A stretch of 64,000 nucleotides of DNA from Pseudomonas sp. SLFW (GTDB lineage: Bacteria; Pseudomonadota; Gammaproteobacteria; Pseudomonadales; Pseudomonadaceae): the NCBI RefSeq assembly GCF_009905615.1, contig NZ_JAAAKW010000009.1:1-64000 (forward strand). Direction: 5' to 3'. Positions 9,619 through 18,363 of this stretch are shown here, piece after piece (the stretch's first letter is position 1; each line of letters begins with the position of its first letter). The position numbers were made by a program, and so were the translations under genes. The notes under the pieces are model-generated. The model was not told the origin of the DNA and searched no databases. It saw nothing but the letters and a program-made list of their open reading frames with translations.

Positions 9619-10716
9619 ATGACATCCCATACTTTCAAACCCGACATGCCGCCGCCGAGCAAAGTCTTCGGCCCGGTGGCATGGATGCGCCAGAACCTGT
9701 TCTCGAACTGGATCAACACGCTGTTGACCCTGTTCGCGATCTACCTGATCTGGCTGGTCATTCCTCCGCTGCTGAGCTGGTCGATCTTCGACGCCAACTG
9801 GGTCGGCACCACCCGCGCCGACTGCACCAAGGCCGGTGCGTGCTGGGTCTTCATCGAACAGCGCTTCGGCCAGTTCATGTACGGCTACTACCCGCAGGAG
9901 TTGCGTTGGAGGGTCGATTTGACCGTCTGGCTGGCGATCATCGGCGCCGCGCCGCTGTTCATCAAAGCCATGCCACGCAAAGCCGTTTACGGTCTGAGCT
10001 TCCTGGTTATTTACCCGATCGTGGCGTTCTTCCTGCTGCATGGCGGCATCTTCGGCATGACCGAAGTGGCGACCAGCCAGTGGGGCGGCCTGATGCTGAC
10101 ACTGGTCATCGCCACCGTCGGTATCGCCGGTGCCTTGCCGTTGGGCGTAATCCTGGCGCTGGGGCGTCGCTCCGACCTGCCGGCGATTCGCGTGCTCTGC
10201 GTGACGTTCATCGAGTTCTGGCGCGGCGTACCGTTGATCACCGTGCTGTTCATGTCGTCGGTGATGCTGCCGCTGTTCCTGCCAGAAGGCATGAACTTCG
10301 ACAAACTGTTGCGCGCCCTGATCGGCGTGATCATGTTCCAGTCGGCCTATGTCGCCGAAGTGGTGCGTGGTGGTATGCAGGCCATTCCGAAAGGCCAGTA
10401 TGAAGCCGCTGCGGCCATGGGCCTGGGCTACTGGCGTCGGATGGGCCTGGTGATTCTGCCGCAAGCCCTGAAGCTGGTGATTCCAGGTCTCGTGAACACC
10501 GTGATCGCGTTGTTCAAGGACACCAGTCTGGTGATCATCATCGGCCTGTTCGACCTGCTCAACAGCGTCAAGCAAGCGGCCGCCGACCCGAATTGGCTCG
10601 GCATGGCGACCGAGGGCTACGTGTTCGCAGCCCTGGTGTTCTGGATCTTCTGTTTCGGTATGTCCCGCTACTCCATGCATTTGGAGCGTAAGTTGGACAC
10701 AGGCCACAAGCGTTAG
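9619..10716 (+). CDS. aapM: General L-amino-acid ABC transporter permease AapM
   Basis: A 365-residue permease, partner of AapQ. It has several hydrophobic membrane segments and the permease domain in its C-terminal half (from about residue 150: GGLMLTLVIATVGIAGALPLG), with the EAA loop KGQYEAAAAMGLGYWRRM. Length is typical of AapM. It is the third gene of the operon, 10 bases from both neighbours, so translation is probably coupled. Confidence 0.94.
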   Translation: MTSHTFKPDMPPPSKVFGPVAWMRQNLFSNWINTLLTLFAIYLIWLVIPPLLSWSIFDANWVGTTRADCTKAGACWVFIEQRFGQFMYGYYPQELRWRVDLTVWLAIIGAAPLFIKAMPRKAVYGLSFLVIYPIVAFFLLHGGIFGMTEVATSQWGGLMLTLVIATVGIAGALPLGVILALGRRSDLPAIRVLCVTFIEFWRGVPLITVLFMSSVMLPLFLPEGMNFDKLLRALIGVIMFQSAYVAEVVRGGMQAIPKGQYEAAAAMGLGYWRRMGLVILPQALKLVIPGLVNTVIALFKDTSLVIIIGLFDLLNSVKQAAADPNWLGMATEGYVFAALVFWIFCFGMSRYSMHLERKLDTGHKR

Positions 10717-10726
10717 GAGTTATGAG

Positions 10727-11491
10727 ATGAGTGAAGCTATCAAAAAGCCCCTGGGCGCCGAAGGCATGATCCGGATGGAAGGCGTACACAAGTGGTACGG
10801 CCAGTTCCACGTGCTGAAAGACATCAACCTGAACGTGCGTCAGGGCGAGCGTATCGTGTTGTGCGGCCCGTCGGGCTCGGGCAAGTCGACCACCATTCGC
10901 TGCCTGAACCGTCTGGAAGAACACCAGCAAGGTCGCATCGTTGTCGATGGCACCGAGCTGACTTCAGACCTGAAGCAGATCGAAACCATTCGCCGTGAAG
11001 TCGGCATGGTGTTCCAGCACTTTAACCTGTTCCCGCACCTGACCATCCTGCAGAACTGCACGCTGGCACCGATGTGGGTCCGCAAGATGCCGAAGAAAAA
11101 GGCCGAAGAAATCGCCATGCACTACCTGGAGCGCGTGCGCATTCCAGAGCAGGCGCACAAATACCCGGGCCAACTCTCCGGCGGTCAGCAACAGCGTGTA
11201 GCCATTGCCCGTGCCCTGTGCATGAAGCCGAAAATCATGCTGTTCGACGAACCGACCTCGGCCCTCGACCCGGAAATGGTGAAAGAGGTGCTGGATACCA
11301 TGGTCGGCCTGGCGGAAGAAGGCATGACCATGCTCTGCGTGACCCACGAAATGGGCTTTGCCCGCACTGTGGCCAACCGCGTGATCTTCATGGACAAAGG
11401 CGAAATCGTCGAACAAGCCGCCCCGAACGAGTTCTTCGACAACCCGCAAAGCGACCGCACCAAGCTGTTCCTCAGTCAGATCCTGCATTGA
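10727..11491 (+). CDS. aapP: General L-amino-acid ABC transporter ATP-binding protein AapP
   Basis: A 254-residue ABC ATPase of the polar amino-acid group. It carries Walker A GPSGSGKST, the signature LSGGQQQRVAIARAL, Walker B IMLFDEPTSALDPE and the switch histidine in VTHEMGFA. It powers the AapQM channel from the cytoplasmic side. It is the last gene of aapJQMP and is followed 24 bases later by a strong terminator. Confidence 0.95.
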   Translation: MSEAIKKPLGAEGMIRMEGVHKWYGQFHVLKDINLNVRQGERIVLCGPSGSGKSTTIRCLNRLEEHQQGRIVVDGTELTSDLKQIETIRREVGMVFQHFNLFPHLTILQNCTLAPMWVRKMPKKKAEEIAMHYLERVRIPEQAHKYPGQLSGGQQQRVAIARALCMKPKIMLFDEPTSALDPEMVKEVLDTMVGLAEEGMTMLCVTHEMGFARTVANRVIFMDKGEIVEQAAPNEFFDNPQSDRTKLFLSQILH

Positions 11492-11514
11492 GTTAATAGC
11501 GGCTGTACCCAGAA

Positions 11515-11540
11515 GCCCGGGCCCTGTGCCCGGGTTTTTT
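11515..11540 (+). terminator. Rho-independent terminator of the aap operon
   Basis: A 7-bp stem, GCCCGGG paired with CCCGGGT, with a short loop and then six T's, placed directly after aapP. Confidence 0.9.
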
Positions 11541-11676
11541 GTTTGCGGATTCGTTAATGGTCCAAACGGTTAAAACTGTACCCAATCCTCGTAAAACTTG
11601 TGTTCTCTGCTGATCTCCAACAGGATTACGCCTTTGCGCAATGCGCTGTTACACATCCTGCCCCCACGAGAATCCC

Positions 11677-12984
11677 ATGACGACCAAGGCGCCTACGGCG
11701 AGCGACACGCTATCCCCTTCCCGAAAACATCATGAAATCGACGAACTGCTGATTGACGCGGAGGCTTATGACGATGAAGTCCAGCAGCACCGGCCTGTCC
11801 TGAAGCGCCCGTGGTTTCTGCTGTTGGGGCTGGTGCTGGTGGCGCTGAACCTGCGTCCGGCGTTGTCGAGCATGGCGCCGGTGCTCAGTGAGGTGTCGAA
11901 GGGGCTGGGTCTGTCAGCGGCCAAGGCGGGTTTGCTGACGACGCTGCCGGTGCTGTGTCTCGGTTTGTTCGCGCCATTGGCGCCGATCCTGGCGCGGCGT
12001 TTCGGCAGCGAGCGCGTGGTGCTGGGGATTCTGATGACCCTGACGTGCGGCATCCTGTTGCGCAGTTCGTTCGGTGAAGTCGGTTTGTTCGCGGGAAGCA
12101 TCATGGCGGGCGCGAGCATTGGCATCATCGGCGTGCTGCTTCCGGGTATCGTCAAACGCGATTTCGCCAAACAGGCTGGCACCATGACCGGCGTATACAC
12201 CATGGCTCTGTGCCTTGGGGCGGCGGTGGCGGCGGGTTCGACGGTGCCGTTGAGCCAAGTGTTTGGAAACGAAAGCGGCAGCGACTGGACACTCGGCCTT
12301 GGGTTCTGGATCGTCCCCGCGGTGATTGCCGCGATCTTCTGGTGGCCACAAACCCGTCAACGCCAGGGGCAGCATCAGGTGGCCTATCGGGTGCGTGGAT
12401 TGTTCCGTGATCGTCTGGCGCGGCAAGTCACCTTATATATGGGGCTGCAATCGTCGCTGGCCTACATCGTTTTCGGCTGGTTGCCGTCGATCCTCATTGG
12501 CCGTGGCCTGACACCTACAGAAGCGGGTCTGCTGCTGTCGGGTTCGATCATGGTGCAACTGGTCAGCTCGCTCACTGCACCTTGGCTGGCTACACGGGGT
12601 AAGGATCAACGACTGGCGATCCTGCTGGTCATGCTGCTGACACTGGGCGGTTTGTACGGTTGTCTGTACGCGCCCCTTAATCAACTGTGGCTCTGGGCCG
12701 TGGTGCTCGGATTGGGGCAGGGCGGTACGTTCAGCCTGGCGCTGACCTTGATCGTGCTGCGCTCCAGGGATTCTCATGTCGCCGCCAACCTGTCGAGCAT
12801 GGCTCAGGGCGTGGGCTACACGTTGGCCTCGCTGGGTCCGTTCGCGGTTGGCGTGGTGCATGACTGGACGGGCAACTGGAGCGCGGTCGGCTGGATCTTC
12901 GGCATCATTGGCGTGGGTGCGATTCTGGCGGGTATGGGCGCCGGGCGTGCGCTGTACGTCGACGTGACCAGCGAGAAAGTTTGA
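11677..12984 (+). CDS. MFS transporter, CynX/NimT family
   Basis: A 435-residue 12-helix transporter of the major facilitator superfamily. The first helix region LRPALSSMAPVLSEV is typical of the CynX/NimT group, members of which are linked to cyanate or 2-nitroimidazole transport; the substrate here is unknown. About 40 hydrophilic residues precede the first membrane helix. ATG 11677 was chosen over the in-frame ATG at 11641 because it yields the usual N-terminus, but the choice is uncertain. The gene follows the aap terminator and has its own promoter region. Confidence 0.82.
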   Translation: MTTKAPTASDTLSPSRKHHEIDELLIDAEAYDDEVQQHRPVLKRPWFLLLGLVLVALNLRPALSSMAPVLSEVSKGLGLSAAKAGLLTTLPVLCLGLFAPLAPILARRFGSERVVLGILMTLTCGILLRSSFGEVGLFAGSIMAGASIGIIGVLLPGIVKRDFAKQAGTMTGVYTMALCLGAAVAAGSTVPLSQVFGNESGSDWTLGLGFWIVPAVIAAIFWWPQTRQRQGQHQVAYRVRGLFRDRLARQVTLYMGLQSSLAYIVFGWLPSILIGRGLTPTEAGLLLSGSIMVQLVSSLTAPWLATRGKDQRLAILLVMLLTLGGLYGCLYAPLNQLWLWAVVLGLGQGGTFSLALTLIVLRSRDSHVAANLSSMAQGVGYTLASLGPFAVGVVHDWTGNWSAVGWIFGIIGVGAILAGMGAGRALYVDVTSEKV

Positions 12985-13073
12985 GTCGAGGTATTTGCCC
13001 GGCGAATGTCCGTGGCAAAACGCTCCGCTGCCGCTTATCGTGCAAGCATCTTTTTCCATGGACGACACTGCGT

Positions 13074-13571
13074 ATGAGCGATCTCCACACCACCGAACAG
13101 CCTGGCGAACACAACAGCGCCTTGATCCGTCGTTTCTACGAGGCCTTCAATCGGCTCGACGCCGAGGCCATGGCGGCCTGTTACACCGACGACGTGCTGT
13201 TCAGCGACCCGGTGTTCGGTGAGTTACGGGGAAGCGAGGCCGGTGACATGTGGCGCATGTTGACGTCGCGGGCCAAGGAATTCTCCATCCGCTTCGACAA
13301 TGTGCGTGCCGACGAACGCTCCGGCGGCGCACATTGGCTGGCGACCTACCTGTTCAGCCAGACCGGCCGCACCGTGGTCAACGATATTCAGGCGCGTTTC
13401 GTGTTTCGCGACGGCAAGATTTGCGAACACCACGACAACTTCGACCTGTGGCGTTGGTCGCGGCAGGCGTTGGGTGCGAAAGGCGCGTTACTGGGCTGGA
13501 CGCCGTTCGTTCAAAACGCCATTCGCGCCCAGGCGCAAAAGGGTTTGAAAGCCTTCCGGGCAGGCCGCTAA
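13074..13571 (+). CDS. NTF2/SnoaL-like fold protein
   Basis: A 165-residue protein of the nuclear-transport-factor-2-like superfamily. Near the start it has IRRFYEAFNRLDAEAMAACYTDDVLFSDPVFGEL, and later EHHDNFDLWRWSRQALG. The fold forms a small-molecule pocket used by ketosteroid isomerases and many uncharacterised enzymes; no specific reaction can be assigned. ATG 13074 is preferred over an upstream in-frame GTG region because it places the conserved helix at the usual distance. It lies between the MFS gene and the GIY-YIG gene on the same strand. Confidence 0.8.
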   Translation: MSDLHTTEQPGEHNSALIRRFYEAFNRLDAEAMAACYTDDVLFSDPVFGELRGSEAGDMWRMLTSRAKEFSIRFDNVRADERSGGAHWLATYLFSQTGRTVVNDIQARFVFRDGKICEHHDNFDLWRWSRQALGAKGALLGWTPFVQNAIRAQAQKGLKAFRAGR

Positions 13572-13617
13572 GGCTCTGTTAGAATCGCGTCTTCCGCGTT
13601 TCAGCTCTCAACCTGCC

Positions 13618-13998
13618 ATGACCGATACCGCTGTTGCCCTTGAGGCTGCGCCTCAGACCCTCACGCCGAAGCCGTGGTTCGTGTACCTCGTACGCGCTGC
13701 CAACGGCTCGCTGTATTGCGGCATCAGCGACGACCCCCACAAGCGTTTTACCAAACACCAGAGCGGAAAGGGTGCGCGATTTTTCTTTTCCAGCCCTGCC
13801 GTGGCGCTGGTGTATATCGAGGCGTGCCGCGACAAGGGTGAGGCGCTGCGTCAGGAGCGGCTGATCAAGAAACTGCGCAAGCGGGCAAAAGAGGCGCTTG
13901 TGGCCAGTTTTGTCCTGACGCCTTTCGAGCAACGACGTGCTGCTGTGGAGGCTGACGCGCGGAAGCAGGTAAGAGCGTGTGCACAGGGACGTCAGTAA
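13618..13998 (+). CDS. GIY-YIG domain protein (UPF0213/YhbQ type)
   Basis: A 126-residue single-domain protein. The GIY-YIG motif reads VYLVRAANGSLYCGISDD, followed by the conserved Arg (KRFTKHQSGKGARF) and the catalytic Glu region EALRQERLIKKLRKRAKE. The family has the nuclease fold; YhbQ of E. coli is a related small protein tied to DNA repair. The biological role here is open. It has its own short upstream region and precedes the toxin-antitoxin pair. Confidence 0.85.
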   Translation: MTDTAVALEAAPQTLTPKPWFVYLVRAANGSLYCGISDDPHKRFTKHQSGKGARFFFSSPAVALVYIEACRDKGEALRQERLIKKLRKRAKEALVASFVLTPFEQRRAAVEADARKQVRACAQGRQ

Positions 13999-14080
13999 TT
14001 TCGCATGTGAATTACCTGTTTTATTTTGTGCGTATGTGTACTAGCCTGATGGTCAGATTCGATGAGCAGGAGCGGTATTC

Positions 14081-14488
14081 ATGACAGCCTTGGCGATCAC
14101 CCGCAACGATGGCGTTGGTGTCGATACCCCGGAAGCAGGGCGCGTAGCCCTGACCTTCTTTTTCAATCTCATGGCGCATTGGGGATGCTCGGTCGAGGAC
14201 CAGCGAACACTGCTGGGCGCTGTGAGCAACACGACCTTCTACAAATACAAACGGACCCCCGACATCCGTTTGCCGCACGATACGCTGGAGCGAATTTCCT
14301 ATTTGATGGGCATCCACAAAGCGCTCAGCATCATCTTCAGCAATCAGTTGGAACGCGCTTACGAATGGGTCGCAAAACCCAACACGGCGGCACCTTTCAA
14401 CGGCCAATCCGCATTGCAATACATGTTGGCCGGTCGGGTGGTGGACATCGCGGACGTGCGTCGGTATCTGGACGGAGTCCGGGGCTGA
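14081..14488 (+). CDS. Xre/MbcA/ParS-type antitoxin
   Basis: A 135-residue antitoxin. A helical N-terminal part probably holds the DNA-binding module, and the C-terminal half has the DUF2384-type toxin-binding segment ending PNTAAPFNGQSALQYMLAG. The partner gene starts inside the stop codon (TGA/ATG overlap), the classic arrangement of type II modules where antitoxin comes first. The antitoxin is expected to neutralise the RES toxin and repress the shared promoter in the AT-rich 80 bases upstream, where I see no certain operator. Confidence 0.88.
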   Translation: MTALAITRNDGVGVDTPEAGRVALTFFFNLMAHWGCSVEDQRTLLGAVSNTTFYKYKRTPDIRLPHDTLERISYLMGIHKALSIIFSNQLERAYEWVAKPNTAAPFNGQSALQYMLAGRVVDIADVRRYLDGVRG

Positions 14489-15168
14489 TGAAGCATGCAC
14501 AGACCGTGATCCCGGCCTGGGATGCCGCGTTCAGGATGATCAACAGTGCTTTTCCTCCGATCACGCTGTTTGAGGATGTGCTCAACCCGGCCGACCTTGA
14601 GATGGCGTATGCGCTGGAGTCGATGACCAACGATCGTCTGCTGGATCAGTGCGGTGTATTGCGCAGAGTCGCCGTCGAGGACCGTGTTTCCGGCCCCGGC
14701 TCTACCCCCGTCATGGCTGCGTTTACCCACATCGGCAAGGCCAGCCGATTCACGGACGGGACGTACGGTATCTATTACGCCGCGAATAGCCAGGCTGCGG
14801 CTATTGCAGAAACGCGCTTCCATCAGCAGCGCTTCCTCGCGGCGACGAACGAGCCCGACATCGAACTGACCTTGCGCACCTACGTGAATCAGGTCGTGAA
14901 GCCGGTGCATGACGTACGTGAGGATTTTCCTGAACTGCATGACCCGGACCCTTCTCGTTACGGGACCTCGCAAGCCTTCGCACGCGCATTGCGGGAAGAA
15001 GGGGCGTGGGGACTGCTCTACAAGAGCGTGCGCCTTGACGGGCATGAGTGTGTGGCGGCGTTTCGTCCGCCGGCGGTCTCGCTCCCGGTGCAAGGCAAAC
15101 ATGTCCGGTATGTCTGGGATGCCAGGAGCCAGACGATCTCCCACGTATTCGAAATCAGCCCGCTCTAA
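14488..15168 (+). CDS. RES-domain toxin
   Basis: A 226-residue RES-domain protein. The family name residues are visible as Arg87 (SRFTDGTYGIYYAAN), Glu108 (AIAETRFHQ) and Ser180 (GLLYKSVR). Characterised RES toxins degrade NAD+ or ADP-ribosylate a metabolic enzyme, which stops growth until the antitoxin re-forms the complex. All three key residues are present, so the toxin looks intact. Its ATG overlaps the antitoxin stop by one base. Confidence 0.9.
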   Translation: MKHAQTVIPAWDAAFRMINSAFPPITLFEDVLNPADLEMAYALESMTNDRLLDQCGVLRRVAVEDRVSGPGSTPVMAAFTHIGKASRFTDGTYGIYYAANSQAAAIAETRFHQQRFLAATNEPDIELTLRTYVNQVVKPVHDVREDFPELHDPDPSRYGTSQAFARALREEGAWGLLYKSVRLDGHECVAAFRPPAVSLPVQGKHVRYVWDARSQTISHVFEISPL

Positions 15169-15313
15169 GTAACGTCTCCGAACTTGGCCTGTTCGTCACT
15201 TGTGATCATCACTGGCAACGCTCAACTTAAGCCACTGTCTGAATACCGTGGCCGGGTGTGCGACATGAGGTCGTCACGCCCGGATTCAATGCCTTCGTTC
15301 CAGAGGTCGAAAC

Positions 15314-16246
15314 ATGAGTGAGTTGATCCTGCACCATTACCCAACGTCCCTGTTTTCCGAGAAAGCCCGGTTGATGCTGGGCTTCAAGGGGCTGTCGTGG
15401 CGTTCGGTGATCATCCCGCCGATCCTGCCGAAACCGGACCTCACAGCCCTCACCGGCGGCTATCGCAAGACGCCGGTGTTGCAGGTCGGAGCCGATATTT
15501 ATTGCGACACGGCGTTGATTGCCAGGCGGCTTGAGGCAGAAAAATCATCGCCAAGTTTTTACCCGGAAGGGCAGGAGTTTACGTCGGCAAGTCTGGCGAA
15601 CTGGGCGGATTCGGTGCTGTTCCTGCATTCGGTCAGCCTGGTGTTTCAGCCCGCGTCACTGGCCGTGCGTTTCGCGAAGCTACCCCCCGAGGGGGTGAAA
15701 GCGTTCGTGGCGGACCGCGCGACGTTCTTTGATGGCGGCAGTGCAACACGGGTGCCTCTGGAGTTAGCGCAGCACCAGTGGCCGACGTTGATGGGGCGTC
15801 TCGAGACGCAGCTGGAGCGCAACGGCGACTTCCTGCTCGGCGTGCCGTCGATTGCCGACTTCTCGGTGGCTCACACTCTGTGGTTTTTGAAGCAGACCCC
15901 GGTTACGGCTCCGTTGGTGGATGATTACCCTGCGGTCCTGGCGTGGTATCAGCGCGTGATCGGCTTTGGACATGGGGCACCTAGCGAACTCAGCCCGGCG
16001 GATGCCATTGAGATCGCACGCAACGCAGAACCTGCTCCGCTGCCCGACGAGGCGTTCAAGGACCCGAACGGGTTCGAGCCCGGTCAACAGGTCAGTGTGT
16101 CGGCAGTCGATTACGGCGTGAACCCGGTTCATGGTGAGCTGGTGTTCAGCGGGAGCGAGGAAATCATCGTCCGCCGCGAAGATGAACGTGCGGGCGTCGT
16201 TCATGTTCACTTCCCGCGTTTCGGATTCCGTATCGACAAGCGCTGA
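15314..16246 (+). CDS. Glutathione S-transferase family protein with C-terminal extension
   Basis: A 310-residue protein, about 90 residues longer than ordinary GSTs. Residues 1-80 form the thioredoxin-like GST domain (LHHYPTSLFSEKARLMLG, then TPVLQVGADIYCDTALIARRLE). A helical C-terminal GST domain follows to about residue 200. The remaining part (about 230-310) looks like a small beta-rich domain (PGQQVSVSAVDYG, VHVHFPRFGFRIDK) of unknown role. Substrate unknown. It is convergent with the glutaredoxin gene, only one base separating the two stops. Confidence 0.85.
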   Translation: MSELILHHYPTSLFSEKARLMLGFKGLSWRSVIIPPILPKPDLTALTGGYRKTPVLQVGADIYCDTALIARRLEAEKSSPSFYPEGQEFTSASLANWADSVLFLHSVSLVFQPASLAVRFAKLPPEGVKAFVADRATFFDGGSATRVPLELAQHQWPTLMGRLETQLERNGDFLLGVPSIADFSVAHTLWFLKQTPVTAPLVDDYPAVLAWYQRVIGFGHGAPSELSPADAIEIARNAEPAPLPDEAFKDPNGFEPGQQVSVSAVDYGVNPVHGELVFSGSEEIIVRREDERAGVVHVHFPRFGFRIDKR

Positions 16247-16247
16247 G

Positions 16248-16598
16248 TCACTTCAACGCGGCAAGAATCTCGTCCGGCGAGAATCCTCTGATCAGCGTGC
16301 CGTTCACGTCGATCAGAGGGATGCCACGGCCGCCCAGCGCCTCATACGCCTTGCGGCCTTCTTTGGACTTCTCGATGTCGTACTCGGTGTAAGGGATGCC
16401 CTTGCTGTCGAGAAAACGTCGTGTCTGTTTGCAGTAGCCGCACCAGTCGGTGGCGTACAGCACGACCTTGGCCTGGGACTGCACCTGCGCCGAGACCGCC
16501 TGGGAGGGATTGACGAGGTGCTCGATCTTGCCCCAGTTCTGGTAGACCACGACCACCAACATGATCAGCGCGAATTTCTTGAGGGTACGCCCGAGCAT
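16248..16598 (-). CDS. Membrane-anchored glutaredoxin-family protein
   Basis: A 116-residue thioredoxin-fold protein. An N-terminal hydrophobic stretch (residues 7-20, FALIMLVVVVYQNW) may anchor it in the inner membrane. The redox-active CxxC is present as WCGYC, and the cis-Pro loop is RGIPLIDVNG. It probably reduces disulfides or glutathione mixed disulfides. It follows yejK by 5 bases on the same strand and is likely co-transcribed with it. Confidence 0.82.
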   Translation of the reverse strand: MLGRTLKKFALIMLVVVVYQNWGKIEHLVNPSQAVSAQVQSQAKVVLYATDWCGYCKQTRRFLDSKGIPYTEYDIEKSKEGRKAYEALGGRGIPLIDVNGTLIRGFSPDEILAALK

Positions 16599-16603
16599 GA
16601 CGA

Positions 16604-17605
16604 TCAGCGCCTCTTAAGTTGATCGGTCAGTTGAGTTGGCAAACCCTTGATGATCAGCGTGCCTTTCTCTTCGTCGTACTCGATCTTGTCGCCCAGCAGA
16701 TGCGCTTCGAAGCTGATCGACAGCCCCTCGGCACGGCCGGTGAAGCGGCGGAACTGGTTGAGCGTGCGTTTATCCGCCGGAATTTCCGGCGACAGGCCGT
16801 AATCCTTGTTGCGGATGTGTTCGTAGAACGCGCGCGGACGGTCTTCGTCGATTAGCCCGGACAGTTCTTCCAGCGCGATGGGTTCGCCCATTTTGCTCTG
16901 ACTGCTGGCGTAATCCACCAAGGCCTTGGTCTTCTCACGGGTTGACTCTTCCGGCAGGTCTTCGCTCTCGACGAAGTCGCTGAAGGCCTTGAGCAAGGTG
17001 CGGGTCTCGCCGGGGCCGTCCACGCCTTCCTGACAGCCGATGAAGTCGCGGAAATATTCGGAGACCTTCTTGCCGTTCTTGCCCTTGATGAACGAGATGT
17101 ACTGCTTGGAGGCTTTGTTGTTCTGCCACTCGGAGATGTTGATCCGCGCGGCGAGGTGCAGTTGGCCGAGGTCCAGATGCCGCGAGGGCGTGACATCCAG
17201 TGCTTCGTTTACCGCCACGCCTTCGCTGTGGTGCAGCAACGCGATGGCGAGGTATTCGGTCATGCCCTGCTGATAATGGGCGAACAACACATGGCCGCCC
17301 ACTGACAGGTTGGATTCTTCCATCAGCTTTTGCAGGTGCTCGACAGCGGTGCGGCTGAACGCCGTGAAATCCTTGCCCTCATCAACGTACTCCTTCAACC
17401 AGCCGCTGAACGGGTGCGCGCCGGACTCGGCATGGAAAAAACCCCAGGCCTTACCTTGTTTGGCGTTATAGCTCTCATTGAGGTCGGCCAGCATGTTCTC
17501 GATGGCCTGGGACTCCGCGAGTTCGGAATCGCGAGCATGGAGGACTGCGGGCGTACCGTCGGGTTTCTTGTCGATCAGGTGAACAATGGCATGACGGATC
17601 GGCAT
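16604..17605 (-). CDS. yejK: Nucleoid-associated protein YejK/NdpA
   Basis: A 333-residue member of the YejK/NdpA nucleoid-associated family, which copurifies with chromosomal DNA and is reported to affect topoisomerase activity in E. coli. Family landmarks are the N-terminal IRHAIVHLIDKKPDGTP, FAHYQQGMTEYLAIALLHH and a C-terminal IEYDEEKGTLIIKGLP. Length is normal. It is divergent from hupN, another nucleoid protein, across 352 bases and probably forms an operon with the following glutaredoxin gene. Confidence 0.92.
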   Translation of the reverse strand: MPIRHAIVHLIDKKPDGTPAVLHARDSELAESQAIENMLADLNESYNAKQGKAWGFFHAESGAHPFSGWLKEYVDEGKDFTAFSRTAVEHLQKLMEESNLSVGGHVLFAHYQQGMTEYLAIALLHHSEGVAVNEALDVTPSRHLDLGQLHLAARINISEWQNNKASKQYISFIKGKNGKKVSEYFRDFIGCQEGVDGPGETRTLLKAFSDFVESEDLPEESTREKTKALVDYASSQSKMGEPIALEELSGLIDEDRPRAFYEHIRNKDYGLSPEIPADKRTLNQFRRFTGRAEGLSISFEAHLLGDKIEYDEEKGTLIIKGLPTQLTDQLKRR

Positions 17606-17957
17606 GGATTTCTCGGCTGCTGAGGTGGAACTGAACGGGTGCCTGCTCGGCCCGTGCGAAAGTCGGCAAGTGTACCGCAGACTGGGCCAGAGCGTGCTGG
17701 AGAGGCCATAAACACGGCTCCGCCCCCATTAATCTGACTTTTTTGGTGTTTAACCATGATAAAGCTGACCAAATGGCTAGGTAGGGGCGGATATTTGCGT
17801 GGCTCTGTGCTAGTTTTGCCCGGTCTTGCGCACTGAAGCGCGCCAAGCATGCAGTTTGTGGGCGTTCGGCCGAACCAAAGGCCGATTTCGGTATCTACAT
17901 TTCGCGTCTGTACACACTCTGCAAACCATCTGAATTTGATAGGGAAGGAACACCACC
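17606..17957. other. Divergent promoter region of yejK and hupN
   Basis: These 352 bases separate two nucleoid-protein genes. The middle (17740-17830) is AT-rich and likely holds the promoters, but I cannot fix a single -35/-10 pair. An inverted repeat, TTCGGCCGAA (17861-17870), lies about 90 bases before hupN. An AGGGAAGGAA ribosome-binding stretch precedes the hupN ATG. Confidence 0.4.
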
Positions 17958-18239
17958 ATGGCTCTGACTAAAGACCAATTGATCGCCGATATCGCAGAAG
18001 CTATCGACGCGCCAAAAACCACCGCGCGCAACGCTCTCGACCAATTGGGCCAAATCGTCGCTGATCAACTGGAAAATGGCGGCGAAATCACCCTGCCAGG
18101 TATCGGCAAGCTGAAAGTAACCGAGCGTCCAGCTCGCACTGGCCGTAACCCTTCGACTGGCGCTGCCATCGAAATCCCAGCCAAGAAAGTGATCAAACTG
18201 GTTGTGGCCAAGGGCCTGACTGACGCAGTCAACAAGTAA
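17958..18239 (+). CDS. hupN: HU-family DNA-binding protein HupN
   Basis: A 93-residue HU-type histone-like protein. The helical N-terminal half (LTKDQLIADIAEAIDAPKTT) mediates dimerisation, and the arm region RPARTGRNPSTGAAIEIPAK holds the Arg-Asn-Pro tip that intercalates in DNA. It bends and compacts DNA. The symbol is taken from the equivalent gene of P. putida, which lies in the same place near valS; it is not hupA or hupB by context. It is followed by a clear terminator. Confidence 0.9.
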   Translation: MALTKDQLIADIAEAIDAPKTTARNALDQLGQIVADQLENGGEITLPGIGKLKVTERPARTGRNPSTGAAIEIPAKKVIKLVVAKGLTDAVNK

Positions 18240-18262
18240 GCGACACCGCTGCTTGTAAGAGA

Positions 18263-18297
18263 ACCGTGTGACGGAGCGATCCGGACACGGTTTTTTT
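18263..18297 (+). terminator. Rho-independent terminator of hupN
   Basis: ACCGTGT pairs with ACACGGT across a GC-rich loop and is followed by seven T's. Located 24 bases after the hupN stop. Confidence 0.9.
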
Positions 18298-18363
18298 GTG
18301 CCTACGATTTGATCAGTTTTGAAGGCGTGTGCTGGCCCGCAATTGCAGGCGGGAGCACCCTAT

